64,000 nucleotides of DNA, taken from Pseudomonas brassicae. GTDB lineage: Bacteria; Pseudomonadota; Gammaproteobacteria; Pseudomonadales; Pseudomonadaceae. The DNA lies in contig NZ_JAAHBU010000011.1 in the NCBI RefSeq assembly GCF_010671725.1, forward strand, positions 1 to 64,000, given 5' to 3'. The notes beneath the pieces are model-generated. The model had not been told where the DNA came from. It saw nothing but the letters and a program-made list of their open reading frames with translations, and made no database searches. The position numbers were made by a program, and so were the translations under genes. Below, piece after piece: positions 44,709 to 53,828 of this stretch; positions within the stretch are counted from its first letter, which is position 1, and every line of letters begins with the position of its first letter.

Positions 44709-46768
44709 TTACAGGTCGTAGCGCAGTGCCACGCCGAAGGTGCGTGGGGCGCCGGCGTCGATGATGTCGTCGTCGCGGTTGTTGGTCAGGTACTGCTTGT
44801 CGAAGGCGTTTTTCACGAACCCGGAAACGGCAATGCTGCGGGTGAGCTTGTACTCGGCATTGACGTTGGCCAGCCAGTAATTGTCGCTGCGCCGCTCGCC
44901 GCTCACCTGGCCGGCGGCATCGAACAGATACTCGGACGGCGTGGTGCTCTGGTAGACCAGGTCGGTGTTGAGGGTCAGGCGCTCATCCCAGCGGTAGGTG
45001 GCGCCTACCGACAGTTTGTAGCGTGGCGCATAGAGGAAGTCCTGGCCGCTCATGTCGCGGCCATCACCGGTGATGAAGTCCTTGTACTTGCCCACTGTGA
45101 TCGCACCACCCGCATTCAGGGTCAGCTGCTCGCCCAGGTCTTTCTCGACGAACACTTCCAGGCCTTTGATATCGCTGCTGCCGGCATTGAACACGTGGGC
45201 AAAGTCGGTCGTGCGGTCCAGCACACTGACCTGCTGGTCTTTCCAGTCGGTGTAGTACAGGTTGGCGCGGGTGCGCAGGGTCTGGTCGAAGAACGAACCA
45301 CGGTACGACACCTCGTAGTTGGTGGTGTACTCGGGGTCATAGGCTTCATGCCCGCCACCGGCGCGCATGTTCACGCCCCCGCCGCGGTAGCCCTTTTGCA
45401 CCATGAAGCCCAGGTACTGCCCTTCGGCCAGCTGATAATCGATGCCGAGCTTGGGCAGCACCGCGTCGAACGACTTACTGATATCGGCAGGGCTGGAGAA
45501 ATCGTCGATGTCGATATCGGTGTCATTGGTCTCGTGGTCGTAGCGCAGGCCGGTGATCAGCGTCCATTGCGGGGCAAAGGTCCAGTTGACCTCGCCGAAC
45601 AGCGCCTTGTTCTCGATGCGGGTATCGCCCTTGGCGGTGCCGGCCAGCACGTTGTCGAACAACAGCCGGTCATGAAATTCATTGGTGTTGTGGCCGTAGT
45701 ACACGCCCATGAAGCTCTTCACGGTGTCGGAGGTGTAGTTCAGGCGCAACTCCTGACTGAACAGGTTGCCTTCCTGCGTACGCAGCACCACCCGGTTGCG
45801 GTCGGCCGACTGGTCGAAGTCCAGGCGGGCGTCGTAGTCGGAGCCGGTGTTGGCCGTGAGGCTGGTGATCGACCAGGCGTCGTCGAGGCGGTAATCGACC
45901 TTGGCGCTGACGGTGTCCTGGTCGAGCTCGTCGAACGCCCGGGTGTTGGAGGTCATCTTGTAGTAACGCGGCCGACCGTTGTCGCGCATGATCGTGTTGT
46001 CGCCCTTGCGGCTTTCGCCGTGGGCATAGGTCAGCAGCACATCGAGGTCTTCGTTGGGCACACCAGCAGCTTGGCGCGGGCATTGCTGGTGCGGCCGGGG
46101 TTGGCGTCGTCATGCCGGAAGGTGTTGTCGATGTAGCCGTCGCCTTCCTGATAGTCCACGGCGATACGGCCGGCGACCTTGTTGTCGATGATCGCCCCGC
46201 CGCCGGCGACGGCTGCGCCGCGCTCGCCGTAGCTGCCGGCGTTGGTCTGGGCAGAGAACGTGGGGTCGAAGGTCGGGTTGCGGGTCTGGATCACCACCGC
46301 GCCGGCCAGCGAGTTGCGGCCCTGGGTGGTGGACTGCGGCCCCATGAACACTTCGACCTGCTCGGCATCCCACAGCGGCATGGGGCTCAGGGTCAGGGCG
46401 CGGTTGGGTTGCACGGCGCCGTCGACAAACACCGACACGGCACCGTTGAGGGTGGCTGGGCCCTGGTCGTCGAAACCGGACACCGGTACGCCGCGGATCC
46501 CCCAGTTTTCGTTACCTGCCTGGCTGTAGACCCCTGGCGTACGGGCGAACACATCGACCAGGTTGCTGTCAGCTTTTTCGCGCAATTGCTGTTCGGTCAT
46601 GACCACCACGCTGGACTGGGTCTGCTCCAGCGTGCGGTTGATCTTCTCGCCGGTCACCGTGATGGGCGAAAGCTCCATCGTTGCCGCTTGCTCGGCTGCC
46701 GCCACACCATTGGCCAGGCAGAAGGCCGACCCTACCGCCAGCGCAATCGCACTTTTCCTGAAGTCCAC
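44709..46768 (-). CDS. TonB-dependent receptor, frameshifted
   Basis: An outer-membrane receptor of about 686 residues. The signal peptide is SAIALAVGSAFCLANGVAAA and the TonB box ITVTGEK. The plug (TLEQTQSSVVVMTEQQLREK ... VEVFMGPQSTTQGRNSLAGA) lacks an STN domain. The frame shifts near 46060: SNARAKLLV joins PNEDLDVLLTYAHGESRKGD in the next frame. One base restores it. The barrel ends in GVALRYDL. The long plug-to-barrel spacing and MGPQSTTQGRNSLAGAVVIQ resemble receptors for siderophores or vitamin/xenobiotic ligands without FpvA-like features; the ligand is unknown. Confidence 0.85.
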
Positions 46769-46865
46769 GCCCCGCTCCCCTACGACTGTTTATTGGTTTT
46801 TTTGTAATGCCTGGAACACTGCGCATCGCGCAGTTGCGGGAGTCTAATCGAAGCGCGATGCGTTT

Positions 46866-46884
46866 GTTAACAATTATCATTTGT
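46866..46884 (-). promoter_or_regulatory. Possible Fur box of the 46768 receptor
   Basis: gttaacaattatcatttgt on the plus strand (read on either strand) shares about 12 of 19 positions with the Fur consensus, with the core AATTATCATT. It lies about 100 bases upstream of the receptor start. Confidence 0.45.
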
Positions 46885-46892
46885 GACTAGTA

Positions 46893-47200
46893 TGTCGGTT
46901 GTAGTCTTCGCCTTTCTGCTCGCCACCGATGTACTCGGACTGGGTGTAGGCGTACCCCCGATACGTTCCAGTTCGGCGGTACCTCACCGGTCAGCTCCAG
47001 CTCGATACCTTTGTTGCGCACTGGGTCGGACGCCCGCTAGCAAGCCCAGGTCTGCGCACAGGTCACTCGCTCGGCGCGGCCGGTCTAGTCCGCCTGGAAC
47101 AGCGCGATAGCGGTTTGCAGGCGCTTATCGAGAACTCTCCCGTCAAGCCGATCTCGTAGTTGCTGCCAGTCATCGGCAATGGCGCTTGATCGCTGATCAA
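46893..47200 (-). pseudogene. TonB-dependent siderophore receptor remnant
   Basis: The minus strand encodes GSNYEIGLTGEF, then LQTAIALFQAD, then KGIELELTGEVPPNWNVSG and YTQSEYIGGEQ, in changing frames. These are consecutive elements of the C-terminal barrel of FpvA/FoxA-type receptors (compare SYELGLK, NTAIALY, GVDLEVTGE in the intact receptors here). Start, plug and last strands are gone. It lies immediately beside the promoter of the intact receptor. Confidence 0.6.
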
Positions 47201-47318
47201 CTGCGTGAGAAGTACCCCGAGATCGTTACACCACTTCCTGGGGCACGATCGATTGCAAAGGCAGACTGTTTGATGGAAAGGCCCTGAAGTCAGTGTACTG
47301 AAACTCAAACGACAGCAA

Positions 47319-47564
47319 TTGGAGGGTGATCTGGCGCACGAACTTCCCAATTTCTATTTTGATATAAATTACGAATGGCTTGCGTGCGAGAGTTCGTCTG
47401 AGGAGTGGGGAGTATTGGCAATGGATCGAGTCTTGGTAAATATACCTCTCGCCAGGTTCCTCAACCGAGAGCTCATGACTATCGGAGAGATCTGGAGATT
47501 AAACAAGCTGGACGACTTCAATGGGAAACTATCCAGAGCCTTCCTGCGTAGTTACTATCCATAA
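47319..47564 (+). CDS. Hypothetical small protein
   Basis: An 81-residue frame starting MEGDLAHELPNFYFDINYEW, ending LDDFNGKLSRAFLRSYYP. No ribosome-binding site stands out and no family is recognised. The composition is AT-richer. It may be the C-terminal piece of a lost larger gene. Confidence 0.3.
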   Translation: MEGDLAHELPNFYFDINYEWLACESSSEEWGVLAMDRVLVNIPLARFLNRELMTIGEIWRLNKLDDFNGKLSRAFLRSYYP

Positions 47565-47694
47565 CTGAAAGTATGCATCCAGCTCTGCAAATCAATCAAA
47601 CCTTGTTCATTCAGCCTCAACTGCAAGAGCTTGAGTATCTGATCGTACGTTATCTGATTTCGTATAGAGCCTGAGGGCAGCTTACGAGCCGCAT

Positions 47695-47826
47695 TTTGGC
47701 TATCGCAACGCCTTCGGCTGTTGCCACGGCGATCACCCTCCCCTGTTTTCCGTGCGCGAAAACATCAAATTCGAAGACGCGCTGCTCTACCTGTCGGTCA
47801 TGATCCAGTGTGCCAAAGAGTTCCGT
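47695..47826 (+). pseudogene. DUF6124/DUF3077-type remnant
   Basis: One frame reads FGYRNAFGCCHGDHPPLFSV RENIKFEDALLYLSVMIQCA KEFR. This is clearly homologous to TAFGCCNGNHPPLFSVCDGI ELEDALVHLSLQIQCAKQ of the gene at 19015. There is no start codon, no structured leader and no downstream helix, so only the core survives. Confidence 0.7.
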
Positions 47827-48720
47827 CCCATCCGCTACTGTCAGGCGTAAGGTCCGGAACAGCCCGCGCGCGGCGGGGGGATCTTCCTGGGTTCGCCCTA
47901 CAGCATGGGCACCTCCATACCCATAGCCCCTGCCCCCCTGCTGTGGGTGACGATGAGATCCGGGTGCAGGATATACGCGGCCTGCCGTGATCGAGACTAT
48001 GTGCAGCTTGGGCGTGTTACCTTGACCGCCATAACCGCGGAACCCTTTTGAAATGATCAGACCCAATCCGTGATGGCTTAACTGTCCCGACCCAGTCATT
48101 TTAGAAAATATTACCCTTCACCCTAATCAAGACATTTCGCAATTGCTTAAATCATTTAACTCAATACCCGAATAAAAAATTCCTTCGCGATAGGAAACCT
48201 CCTACCACTACAACAATCAACACCCTCCAGCCGAAAAGACCATTAACACTCCGAACATAAGTACGTCACTGGATAGTGACAAAATACCCTCAACCCAAGT
48301 CCCGTCTCTCCTTGACAGGCCAGCGCGCCAAATGGAAATATATCCACCATCACGTCGCCATCCGAAACTTTCAAATAACAAACACCTCTATAAAAACATA
48401 GAACCGTGCCTCCTCGCCCGAAAACTATAAACCTGATGAAACCACACAGCTCCCTGCGTTTTTTGCTCACTGTGAATATCGATCGTGGCACCAAGACCAT
48501 CAACACATAGACACCTGAATGTCAGACACGCTACAGCGAGATGGTCCTTTGCCTATCCGAGATAGCCAAGCCCTTGGGCACCGACCTGAATGAATCAGAG
48601 CGCCCTCAACGAATCCGGGGGCAAACAGATTCACGTTTCCTCTGCAACACCACTGTATGTAGGTGCACATAACCAATCGAAAGTAACTGCCAACGTTATG
48701 TCTGAATCGCTCGGCGCCTG
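47827..48720. other. Gene-poor relic region
   Basis: About 900 bases of lower GC without a convincing gene. A minus-strand frame at 48243-48506 (87 codons, MLMVLVPRSIFTVSKKRREL) is uncharacterised, and I do not trust it. No RNA gene or IS end was recognised. Confidence 0.35.
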
Positions 48721-49152
48721 CCTCCATCCTGCCAAGCGCAGCTATACGCCGAAGGCCCCCGACAGCTGTTCGCCTCAGCCTCCAGCAGCGCCGACAGCCA
48801 GTTGTCATTCGAGGCCTACGGCGTTCGGGTGAGCGGTAGCTGGCGCTTCAGCTCGGGCATAGAGGACGCCACCGGGTTGATGCTCAATGCCTCCTGCCCG
48901 AACCACCCGGATGCTGCGCAGAGCCCGCGTTTCCTGCTGCTGGTCGCTGCGCACAAGGTCCAGAAGCTGGACAGCAGGGATAGCTACGGCATGGCCGCAA
49001 CCGGTTCGCACGATGTACTGACCCACCAGTTGCGTCACTGGCGCGATATCCAGGCCATGGCCGCGCACCGCGACGTGGCCTGGAATGACGCGATGCTGGC
49101 CTGCGGCGAAAACATCCTGCTCCCCGTCAGTACCACTACAAAACCGGTCTGA
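48721..49152 (+). pseudogene. C-terminal fragment of an unknown protein
   Basis: One frame reads QLYAEGPRQLFASASSSADS QLSFEAYGVRVSGSWRFSSG IEDATGLMLNASCPNHPDAA ... HRDVAWNDAMLACGENILL with chromosome-like codon use. It has no in-frame ATG at the left (nearest candidate is the TTG at 48802), so the N-terminus seems lost. The family is not recognised. It ends 36 bp before the ectoine-synthase-like gene. Confidence 0.35.
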
Positions 49153-49188
49153 CCCCTTCTTAAACCCTGCATTACCAGAGCGGCCTAC

Positions 49189-49575
49189 ATGTTCGTTCGC
49201 AACAAATCCGACGTCGAAAAAACCCCGTACGTTGTCGATTGGGGCGCCGGCACAAGCCATCGCCTGCTCACCGACCGTGACGCCATGGGTTTTACCCTGT
49301 GCCACACCTTGGTCCGTGCTGGCACTGAATCACTGCTGCACTACCGCAATCATCTGGAGGCGTGTTACTGCATCGCCGGGGAAGGCGAAGTCGAAGACAT
49401 GCAGGGTAATGTTTATCCGATTCGACCCGGTGACGTGTATGTGCTCGACCAGCACGACCGCCATTATCTGCGCGGGGGCAAGGAACAGGACCTGATTCTG
49501 GTGAGCGTTTTCAACCCACCCTTACACGGCGACGAGCGACATAACCTCAACGACAGCTCGGGCTCTGCCTATTGA
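49189..49575 (+). CDS. ectC: L-ectoine synthase homologue (orphan EctC)
   Basis: A 128-residue cupin, normal length for EctC, which closes N-gamma-acetyl-diaminobutyrate into the compatible solute ectoine. It starts [20 protein letters not shown]. The iron ligands and catalytic residues known for EctC have counterparts: E57 in [21 protein letters not shown]84 in [10 protein letters not shown] and H92 in [16 protein letters not shown] is also conserved. Neither ectA nor ectB lies nearby in this window. Orphan ectC genes are known in other bacteria without full ectoine synthesis; there they may use external precursor or a different substrate. The MFS gene follows after 9 bp. Confidence 0.88.
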   Translation: MFVRNKSDVEKTPYVVDWGAGTSHRLLTDRDAMGFTLCHTLVRAGTESLLHYRNHLEACYCIAGEGEVEDMQGNVYPIRPGDVYVLDQHDRHYLRGGKEQDLILVSVFNPPLHGDERHNLNDSSGSAY

Positions 49576-49584
49576 TGTAGCGGC

Positions 49585-50850
49585 ATGCCGTCACGCCACG
49601 CCGCCAAGCGGCAGGAGGTTGTTGTGCGTAAGGATTACCTGGCTTTTTTCACCTCGCTGTTCTTCTCTCGACTGGCAGACCAGATCCTTCTGTTCATCGT
49701 GCCGCTGGTGGTGTTCCAGGCCACCAACAGTGCGTCCTGGGCCGGGCTCGCTTTTTTCGTTGAATCACTGCCACGCTTTCTAGCGTTTCCTGTGTGCGGA
49801 GCCCTGTGCGACAAGTTCTCCCCCATCAGGATCCTGCACATCAGCCAGATCTACCGAGCGCTTCTCTGCGTGCTGGCGGTGGTGTTCTACGCCCTCTTCG
49901 ACGGCATTGCCTGGCTGGTGGTGCTGTCGGCGCTGTGTGGGGTACTGACCACTCAGGGCATCATGGCCCGAGAGGTGCTGATGCCACATATCTTCCAGCA
50001 CTACAGCTACGCCAAGACCCTGTCCTACTCGCAGATCGCCGACCAGACCGGACTGGTGCTCGGCCCGCTGGTGGCAGCGCTGCTACTGGAAGCCTGGGCC
50101 TGGCATTGGGTGGTGCTTGGGGTGGCCGTGCTGTTCTTGCTGGCCGACATCGGCATGCTGGCGTGGCAACGTCTAAGCCGCATCACGCTGGGAGTGTTCG
50201 AGCAGCATCAGGATATCTGGCTGCAGCCGCTGCGCATCGCCTTCGGGCATATCCGCGAATTGGCGGAGTTGAAAAAGATCATCATCCTAGCCGTTGGGGT
50301 CAACCTGATCGTCGGGGTCACCTTGGCCACCTCGGCGGCCATGGTGCTCGGCGAGTACAGCGCCGGCAAGGATGACTACGCAGGGCTGCAGGCAGTTGGT
50401 GCGGTGACCACCATCGTGATTCTGTTTTTCCTCTCCCGGGTGGTGGTGTCTTTACGTGTAATGGGGGGCGTGGCCTACTCGATGATCGCCACAGGCGCGT
50501 TCATCAGCGCCTGGAGCCCGGATCTGATCGGTTATGTGGTGGGGTTTGTGCTGATCGTCGGCTTCGACAAGATGTTCAACGTCTATATGCGCAGTATCCG
50601 TCAGCGGGTGATTGCGCCTCAGGACTTTGGCAAGACGGTAGGCGTGATTACCTTGCTCAATAATCTATCGCAGCCCCTGGCCGGCTTGCTGGTGGCGGGG
50701 TTGGCTACGCCTTTGGGCACGCAAGGCGTGATTCTGATGCTGGCTGTTTCGGCTACGTTGCTGGGGGTGGGGGCGCGGTGGTGGTTTGCAACGACACGGG
50801 GCCCGCTCCGCGCATCGCCACTGGAGTCAGGCCAAGATCCCGGCAAGTGA
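49585..50850 (+). CDS. MFS transporter (EntS/NreB-like)
   Basis: A 421-residue transporter with about 11-12 helices. It begins KDYLAFFTSLFFSRLADQIL LFIVPLVVFQ, the sequence style of MFS members with the EntS/TetR-like MFS_3 profile. ATG 49585 is used; the GTG at 49624 follows caggagg but with only three bases of spacing. It sits 9 bp after the ectC homologue, so the two are almost certainly cotranscribed, and the transporter probably moves the product or substrate of that enzyme. Direction (export or import) is unknown. Confidence 0.85.
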   Translation: MPSRHAAKRQEVVVRKDYLAFFTSLFFSRLADQILLFIVPLVVFQATNSASWAGLAFFVESLPRFLAFPVCGALCDKFSPIRILHISQIYRALLCVLAVVFYALFDGIAWLVVLSALCGVLTTQGIMAREVLMPHIFQHYSYAKTLSYSQIADQTGLVLGPLVAALLLEAWAWHWVVLGVAVLFLLADIGMLAWQRLSRITLGVFEQHQDIWLQPLRIAFGHIRELAELKKIIILAVGVNLIVGVTLATSAAMVLGEYSAGKDDYAGLQAVGAVTTIVILFFLSRVVVSLRVMGGVAYSMIATGAFISAWSPDLIGYVVGFVLIVGFDKMFNVYMRSIRQRVIAPQDFGKTVGVITLLNNLSQPLAGLLVAGLATPLGTQGVILMLAVSATLLGVGARWWFATTRGPLRASPLESGQDPGK

Positions 50851-51116
50851 GCGAGGGGGCGCATCGACTGCTTACCTATAGGCCGCAGCCATGTAGATAG
50901 TATCGGACAAGGCAATCTGCGCCTCGCAAGGCCAGCTATCACGTCATTGGAACTTATCGCGAGGTAGCGCTTTCGACCCATAGCGGCCTGTCGGCACCGA
51001 CGATAAGGGCATAAGCACGGTATTTTGGGGCGCGGGGAGGCTTGGCGGGAGAAACACTTTGACCTGACCTGAGGCGTCAGCGTCTCGGTCAGGCCAGAAG
51101 CATATTTTTTCGCCGT
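50851..51116. other. Intergenic region with ambiguous frames
   Basis: Between the MFS gene and the YcaC gene end. A minus-strand frame (50944-51228) is open but overlaps the YcaC stop and the terminator stem, and I see no family. I treat it as non-coding. Confidence 0.4.
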
Positions 51117-51156
51117 CCAGAAAGGCCCGGATACCCAAGATGGAGTATTCCGGGCC
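51117..51156 (-). terminator. Terminator of the ene-reductase/pirin/YcaC operon
   Basis: On the minus strand ggcccgga pairs with tccgggcc across a 17-base loop and is followed by tttct. It begins 11 bases after the YcaC stop codon. Confidence 0.6.
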
Positions 51157-51167
51157 ATTAAACATCT

Positions 51168-51752
51168 CTACTCGCCGAAGGCTTCCATAAGCACTTGAAC
51201 CAGCTCCCCGCCTTCTGGTGTCGCCCAACTACCTGCCAGTTCAGCGATCAGCTGGTTGGTGGTAGTCAGCGTCACACCGGCTTTGTCCATACGGCGCAAA
51301 GCGATGTCATCCGCCATAGCGGTAGGTGAAGCGCCACCGTCGGCAACCACTTGCACTTCATAGCCCTCACGGACCAGCGAGAGCGCAGGGTAGACGGTGC
51401 ACACATCATTGGTTACACCGGCAATGATCAGTTTCTTGCGGCCTGTCGCCTTCACGGCTGCGGCGAAGTTCTCATCGTCCATGGCGTTGACGATACCCAT
51501 ACGCTTGATGCGACCGGCAAACTCAGCAGGCAGGATTTCTTCCAGTTCGCTCAACAGTGGGCCTTGGGCATGTTCTTCCATGCTGGACGTCAGCACCACG
51601 GGAAGCTTCAGGATGCGGGCGGCTTTGGCCAGCATCAGGGCATTGCGCTTCAGCTCTTCGAACGGCATGGATTTAGCCCAGCCCATGGTCCCGACCTGGT
51701 GGTCGATCAGCAGCAGGGCGGCATTATCAGCATTGAAGTTTTCGAATGACAT
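51168..51752 (-). CDS. Isochorismatase-family hydrolase (YcaC-like)
   Basis: A 194-residue cysteine hydrolase. ATG 51752 has aaggaga at ideal spacing. The catalytic triad is visible: D17 in LLLIDHQVG, K84 in GRIKRMGIVNAMDD and C118 in IAGVTNDVCTVYPALS. The short N-terminus and MGWAKSMP fit YcaC rather than nicotinamidase or EntB. Substrate unknown. Last gene of a three-gene operon with pirin and ene-reductase. Confidence 0.9.
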   Translation of the reverse strand: MSFENFNADNAALLLIDHQVGTMGWAKSMPFEELKRNALMLAKAARILKLPVVLTSSMEEHAQGPLLSELEEILPAEFAGRIKRMGIVNAMDDENFAAAVKATGRKKLIIAGVTNDVCTVYPALSLVREGYEVQVVADGGASPTAMADDIALRRMDKAGVTLTTTNQLIAELAGSWATPEGGELVQVLMEAFGE

Positions 51753-51814
51753 GGTGATTCTCCTTGGCAACTACGATGGGGCACTTACCCCGGTTAATTG
51801 GATAGATAAATCGC

Positions 51815-52651
51815 TTAACGAGCGTGCAGGGTTCCGAACTCACCACGCCGGTAACCATCTACGGCTGTGGCCAGCGCGTCCATCGAAGCGAGGGCCATCG
51901 GCCCTTGCCAATACACGGGTTGATTCAACGGAGTGCCGGAGAACAGTACGGCCTTGGCATTTCCACTCTTCGCTTGCAGGGTGACAACCCGATCCGCGCC
52001 CTTAGGAAGATTGACTGGTGCCTTCGGGTCAGTTAAATCGAAGGCCTGGCCGTCGACGTATACCTCGCCATCAATGGGCATCACGAACGCCACGTGCCCT
52101 TCGGGCACCGGAATCTTTACTTCGCTTGCGGCTTCTACGGATATGTCCAGAAGCCTTACGTCCGTAGGCAGTAACAGCGGAGAAGCCAGCCCTTCGAAGT
52201 TGCCCAACGGGACTCTGATTTTAGCCCCCGCCAGATAAACAGTAGGGACATCCTGAGCCTCCACACTGAAGACAAAGGGTGCGTCTGCCTGCCTGTCTTC
52301 GGGCAGGTTGATGAAAATTTGCAACATGTGAACGGTCTTGCCCGGCTGGGCTGGAACCTCCTCATGAACAATGCCCTCACCCGCCGCCGTCCAGTGCAAG
52401 CCGCCCGGTTGAATCACGTTGCGATTGCCCAGTGAGTCCCGGTTGTCGATGCCTGTTTCCGAATCCAGAAACAGATAAGAGACCGCTGAAAAACCTGCAT
52501 GGGGATGGGGAGGAAACGTCGGTCCGCTGATCCAGGCGTGGTCCACGCCGAGAAACGGGTCGATAGGTTTCGCATTCTGGTCACCACGCAGGCTGAATGC
52601 TCGAAACTGGCTGCCGTGGTTCATGCGCTGCAAACGTGCGGTGGGGTGCAT
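51815..52651 (-). CDS. Pirin-family protein
   Basis: A 278-residue double-cupin pirin. The metal-binding motif is PTFPPHPHAGFSAVSYLFLD with a further HWTAAGEGIVHEE. Some pirins act as quercetinases or redox regulators; which is true here cannot be told. It is 11 bp after the ene-reductase and 62 bp before YcaC on the minus strand. Confidence 0.9.
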   Translation of the reverse strand: MHPTARLQRMNHGSQFRAFSLRGDQNAKPIDPFLGVDHAWISGPTFPPHPHAGFSAVSYLFLDSETGIDNRDSLGNRNVIQPGGLHWTAAGEGIVHEEVPAQPGKTVHMLQIFINLPEDRQADAPFVFSVEAQDVPTVYLAGAKIRVPLGNFEGLASPLLLPTDVRLLDISVEAASEVKIPVPEGHVAFVMPIDGEVYVDGQAFDLTDPKAPVNLPKGADRVVTLQAKSGNAKAVLFSGTPLNQPVYWQGPMALASMDALATAVDGYRRGEFGTLHAR

Positions 52652-52662
52652 GACACAGCTCC

Positions 52663-53727
52663 TCAGACCCCTTGGGACATAGCTGGGTAATCGATATAGC
52701 CTTCTGCGCCTGGGGCATAAAAGGTGTCTTTGTCCGGCACATTCAACTCTACGTTGGCGCGGAACCGCTCAGGCAGATCAGGGTTGGCCAGGAAGGTACT
52801 GCCGAACACTGCGGCGTCTGCTTTACCTTCAGCGATTAGCGATTCAGCACTGTGTTTGGTCTGGCCACTGCCGATCAGGTAGCGGCCGTCGAACAGAGGG
52901 CGCAATGCTGCGTGGTAATCAAACTGGGCCCCAAACAGCGCCACGTGCAGGTAAGCAAGCTTGAGGTCGCGAAGCTGCTTGACCAGATAGGTGTAGGTTT
53001 CCTGTGGGTTGGCATCGACGATGTCGTTGAAATTCATCTCCGGAGAGATTTTGATGCCGACACGGTCACTGCCCACTTCACTCACCATGGCGGCGAGCAC
53101 TTCCAGTACGAAGCGAGTGCGGTTTTCAACCGAACCACCGTACTGATCGTCGCGCTGGTTGCTGCCGGTGGAGAGAAATTGCTCAGGCAGGTAGCCTGAG
53201 GCGGCGTGCAATTCAATACCGTCGAAACCCGCTTCAATCGCCCGGCGTGCGGACTGACGATAGCCTTCAATCACCTCGGCGATTTCAGAGATGCTCAGCG
53301 CGTGCGGTGTCACGAAATCCTGCAAACCGGTGGCGGTGTAGGTCTGGCCAGCGGCCTTGATTGGCGAAGGCGCCTGAGGTTGTGCGCCTTGCGGCAGCAA
53401 TGAAGGGTGAGACACACGTCCGCAATGCATCAGTTGCATGAAGATGCGACCGCCACGAGCGTGCACGGCGTCGGTGACGTTCTTCCAGGATGCAACTTGT
53501 TCGGCGGTTTCGATACCGGGTGTGCGGACGTAACCTTTGCCCAGAGCAACCGGGAAGACGCCTTCGCTGATGATCAGCCCGGCAGAGGCACGTTGTGCGT
53601 AGTAGATGGCAACCAGTTCACTGGGCACACCGGCATCATCGGAGCGCGAGCGGGTCATGGGTGCCATCACCATACGATTGGACAGTGTGTAGCGGCCTAG
53701 CTGGACTTGTGAAAAAAGAGAGTTCAT
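52663..53727 (-). CDS. Old yellow enzyme-family ene-reductase, atypical active site
   Basis: A 354-residue FMN reductase starting MNSLFSQVQLGRYTLSNRMV; ATG 53727 has gaggag upstream. The family motifs RASAGLIISEG, RIFMQLMHCGRVSHPS and DDQYGGSVENRTRFVLEVL are present. In the substrate motif, H174 is kept but the second residue, Asn or His in most members, is S177 (IELHAASGYLPEQF). The other ene-reductase here (41461) has N177. Divergent from a LysR gene, leading the operon with pirin and YcaC. Confidence 0.92.
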   Translation of the reverse strand: MNSLFSQVQLGRYTLSNRMVMAPMTRSRSDDAGVPSELVAIYYAQRASAGLIISEGVFPVALGKGYVRTPGIETAEQVASWKNVTDAVHARGGRIFMQLMHCGRVSHPSLLPQGAQPQAPSPIKAAGQTYTATGLQDFVTPHALSISEIAEVIEGYRQSARRAIEAGFDGIELHAASGYLPEQFLSTGSNQRDDQYGGSVENRTRFVLEVLAAMVSEVGSDRVGIKISPEMNFNDIVDANPQETYTYLVKQLRDLKLAYLHVALFGAQFDYHAALRPLFDGRYLIGSGQTKHSAESLIAEGKADAAVFGSTFLANPDLPERFRANVELNVPDKDTFYAPGAEGYIDYPAMSQGV

Positions 53728-53758
53728 TTCGGTGCTCCTCAAGAGTGATGTGGCTATG

Positions 53759-53768
53759 ATTGATCAAT
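53759..53768. promoter_or_regulatory. Palindrome in the LysR/ene-reductase intergenic region
   Basis: attgatcaat is a perfect 10-bp palindrome placed 32 bp upstream of the ene-reductase start and 61 bp upstream of the LysR start. It fits the T-N11-A-like/short palindrome sites used by LysR regulators. Weak evidence by itself. Confidence 0.35.
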
Positions 53769-53828
53769 TATGATTTCGGGATAAATCCTATAAAATCGAA
53801 ATGACTAATCCACTAATGGGATAATTAT

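Noticed and set aside
48243-48506. An 87-codon minus-strand frame in the relic region
   Set aside because: No ribosome-binding site, no family, odd Cys and aromatic content; I prefer to regard it as non-coding.
50619-51228. Minus-strand frames overlapping the ends of the MFS and YcaC genes
   Set aside because: Both overlap real gene ends and the operon terminator, and neither resembles a known protein.
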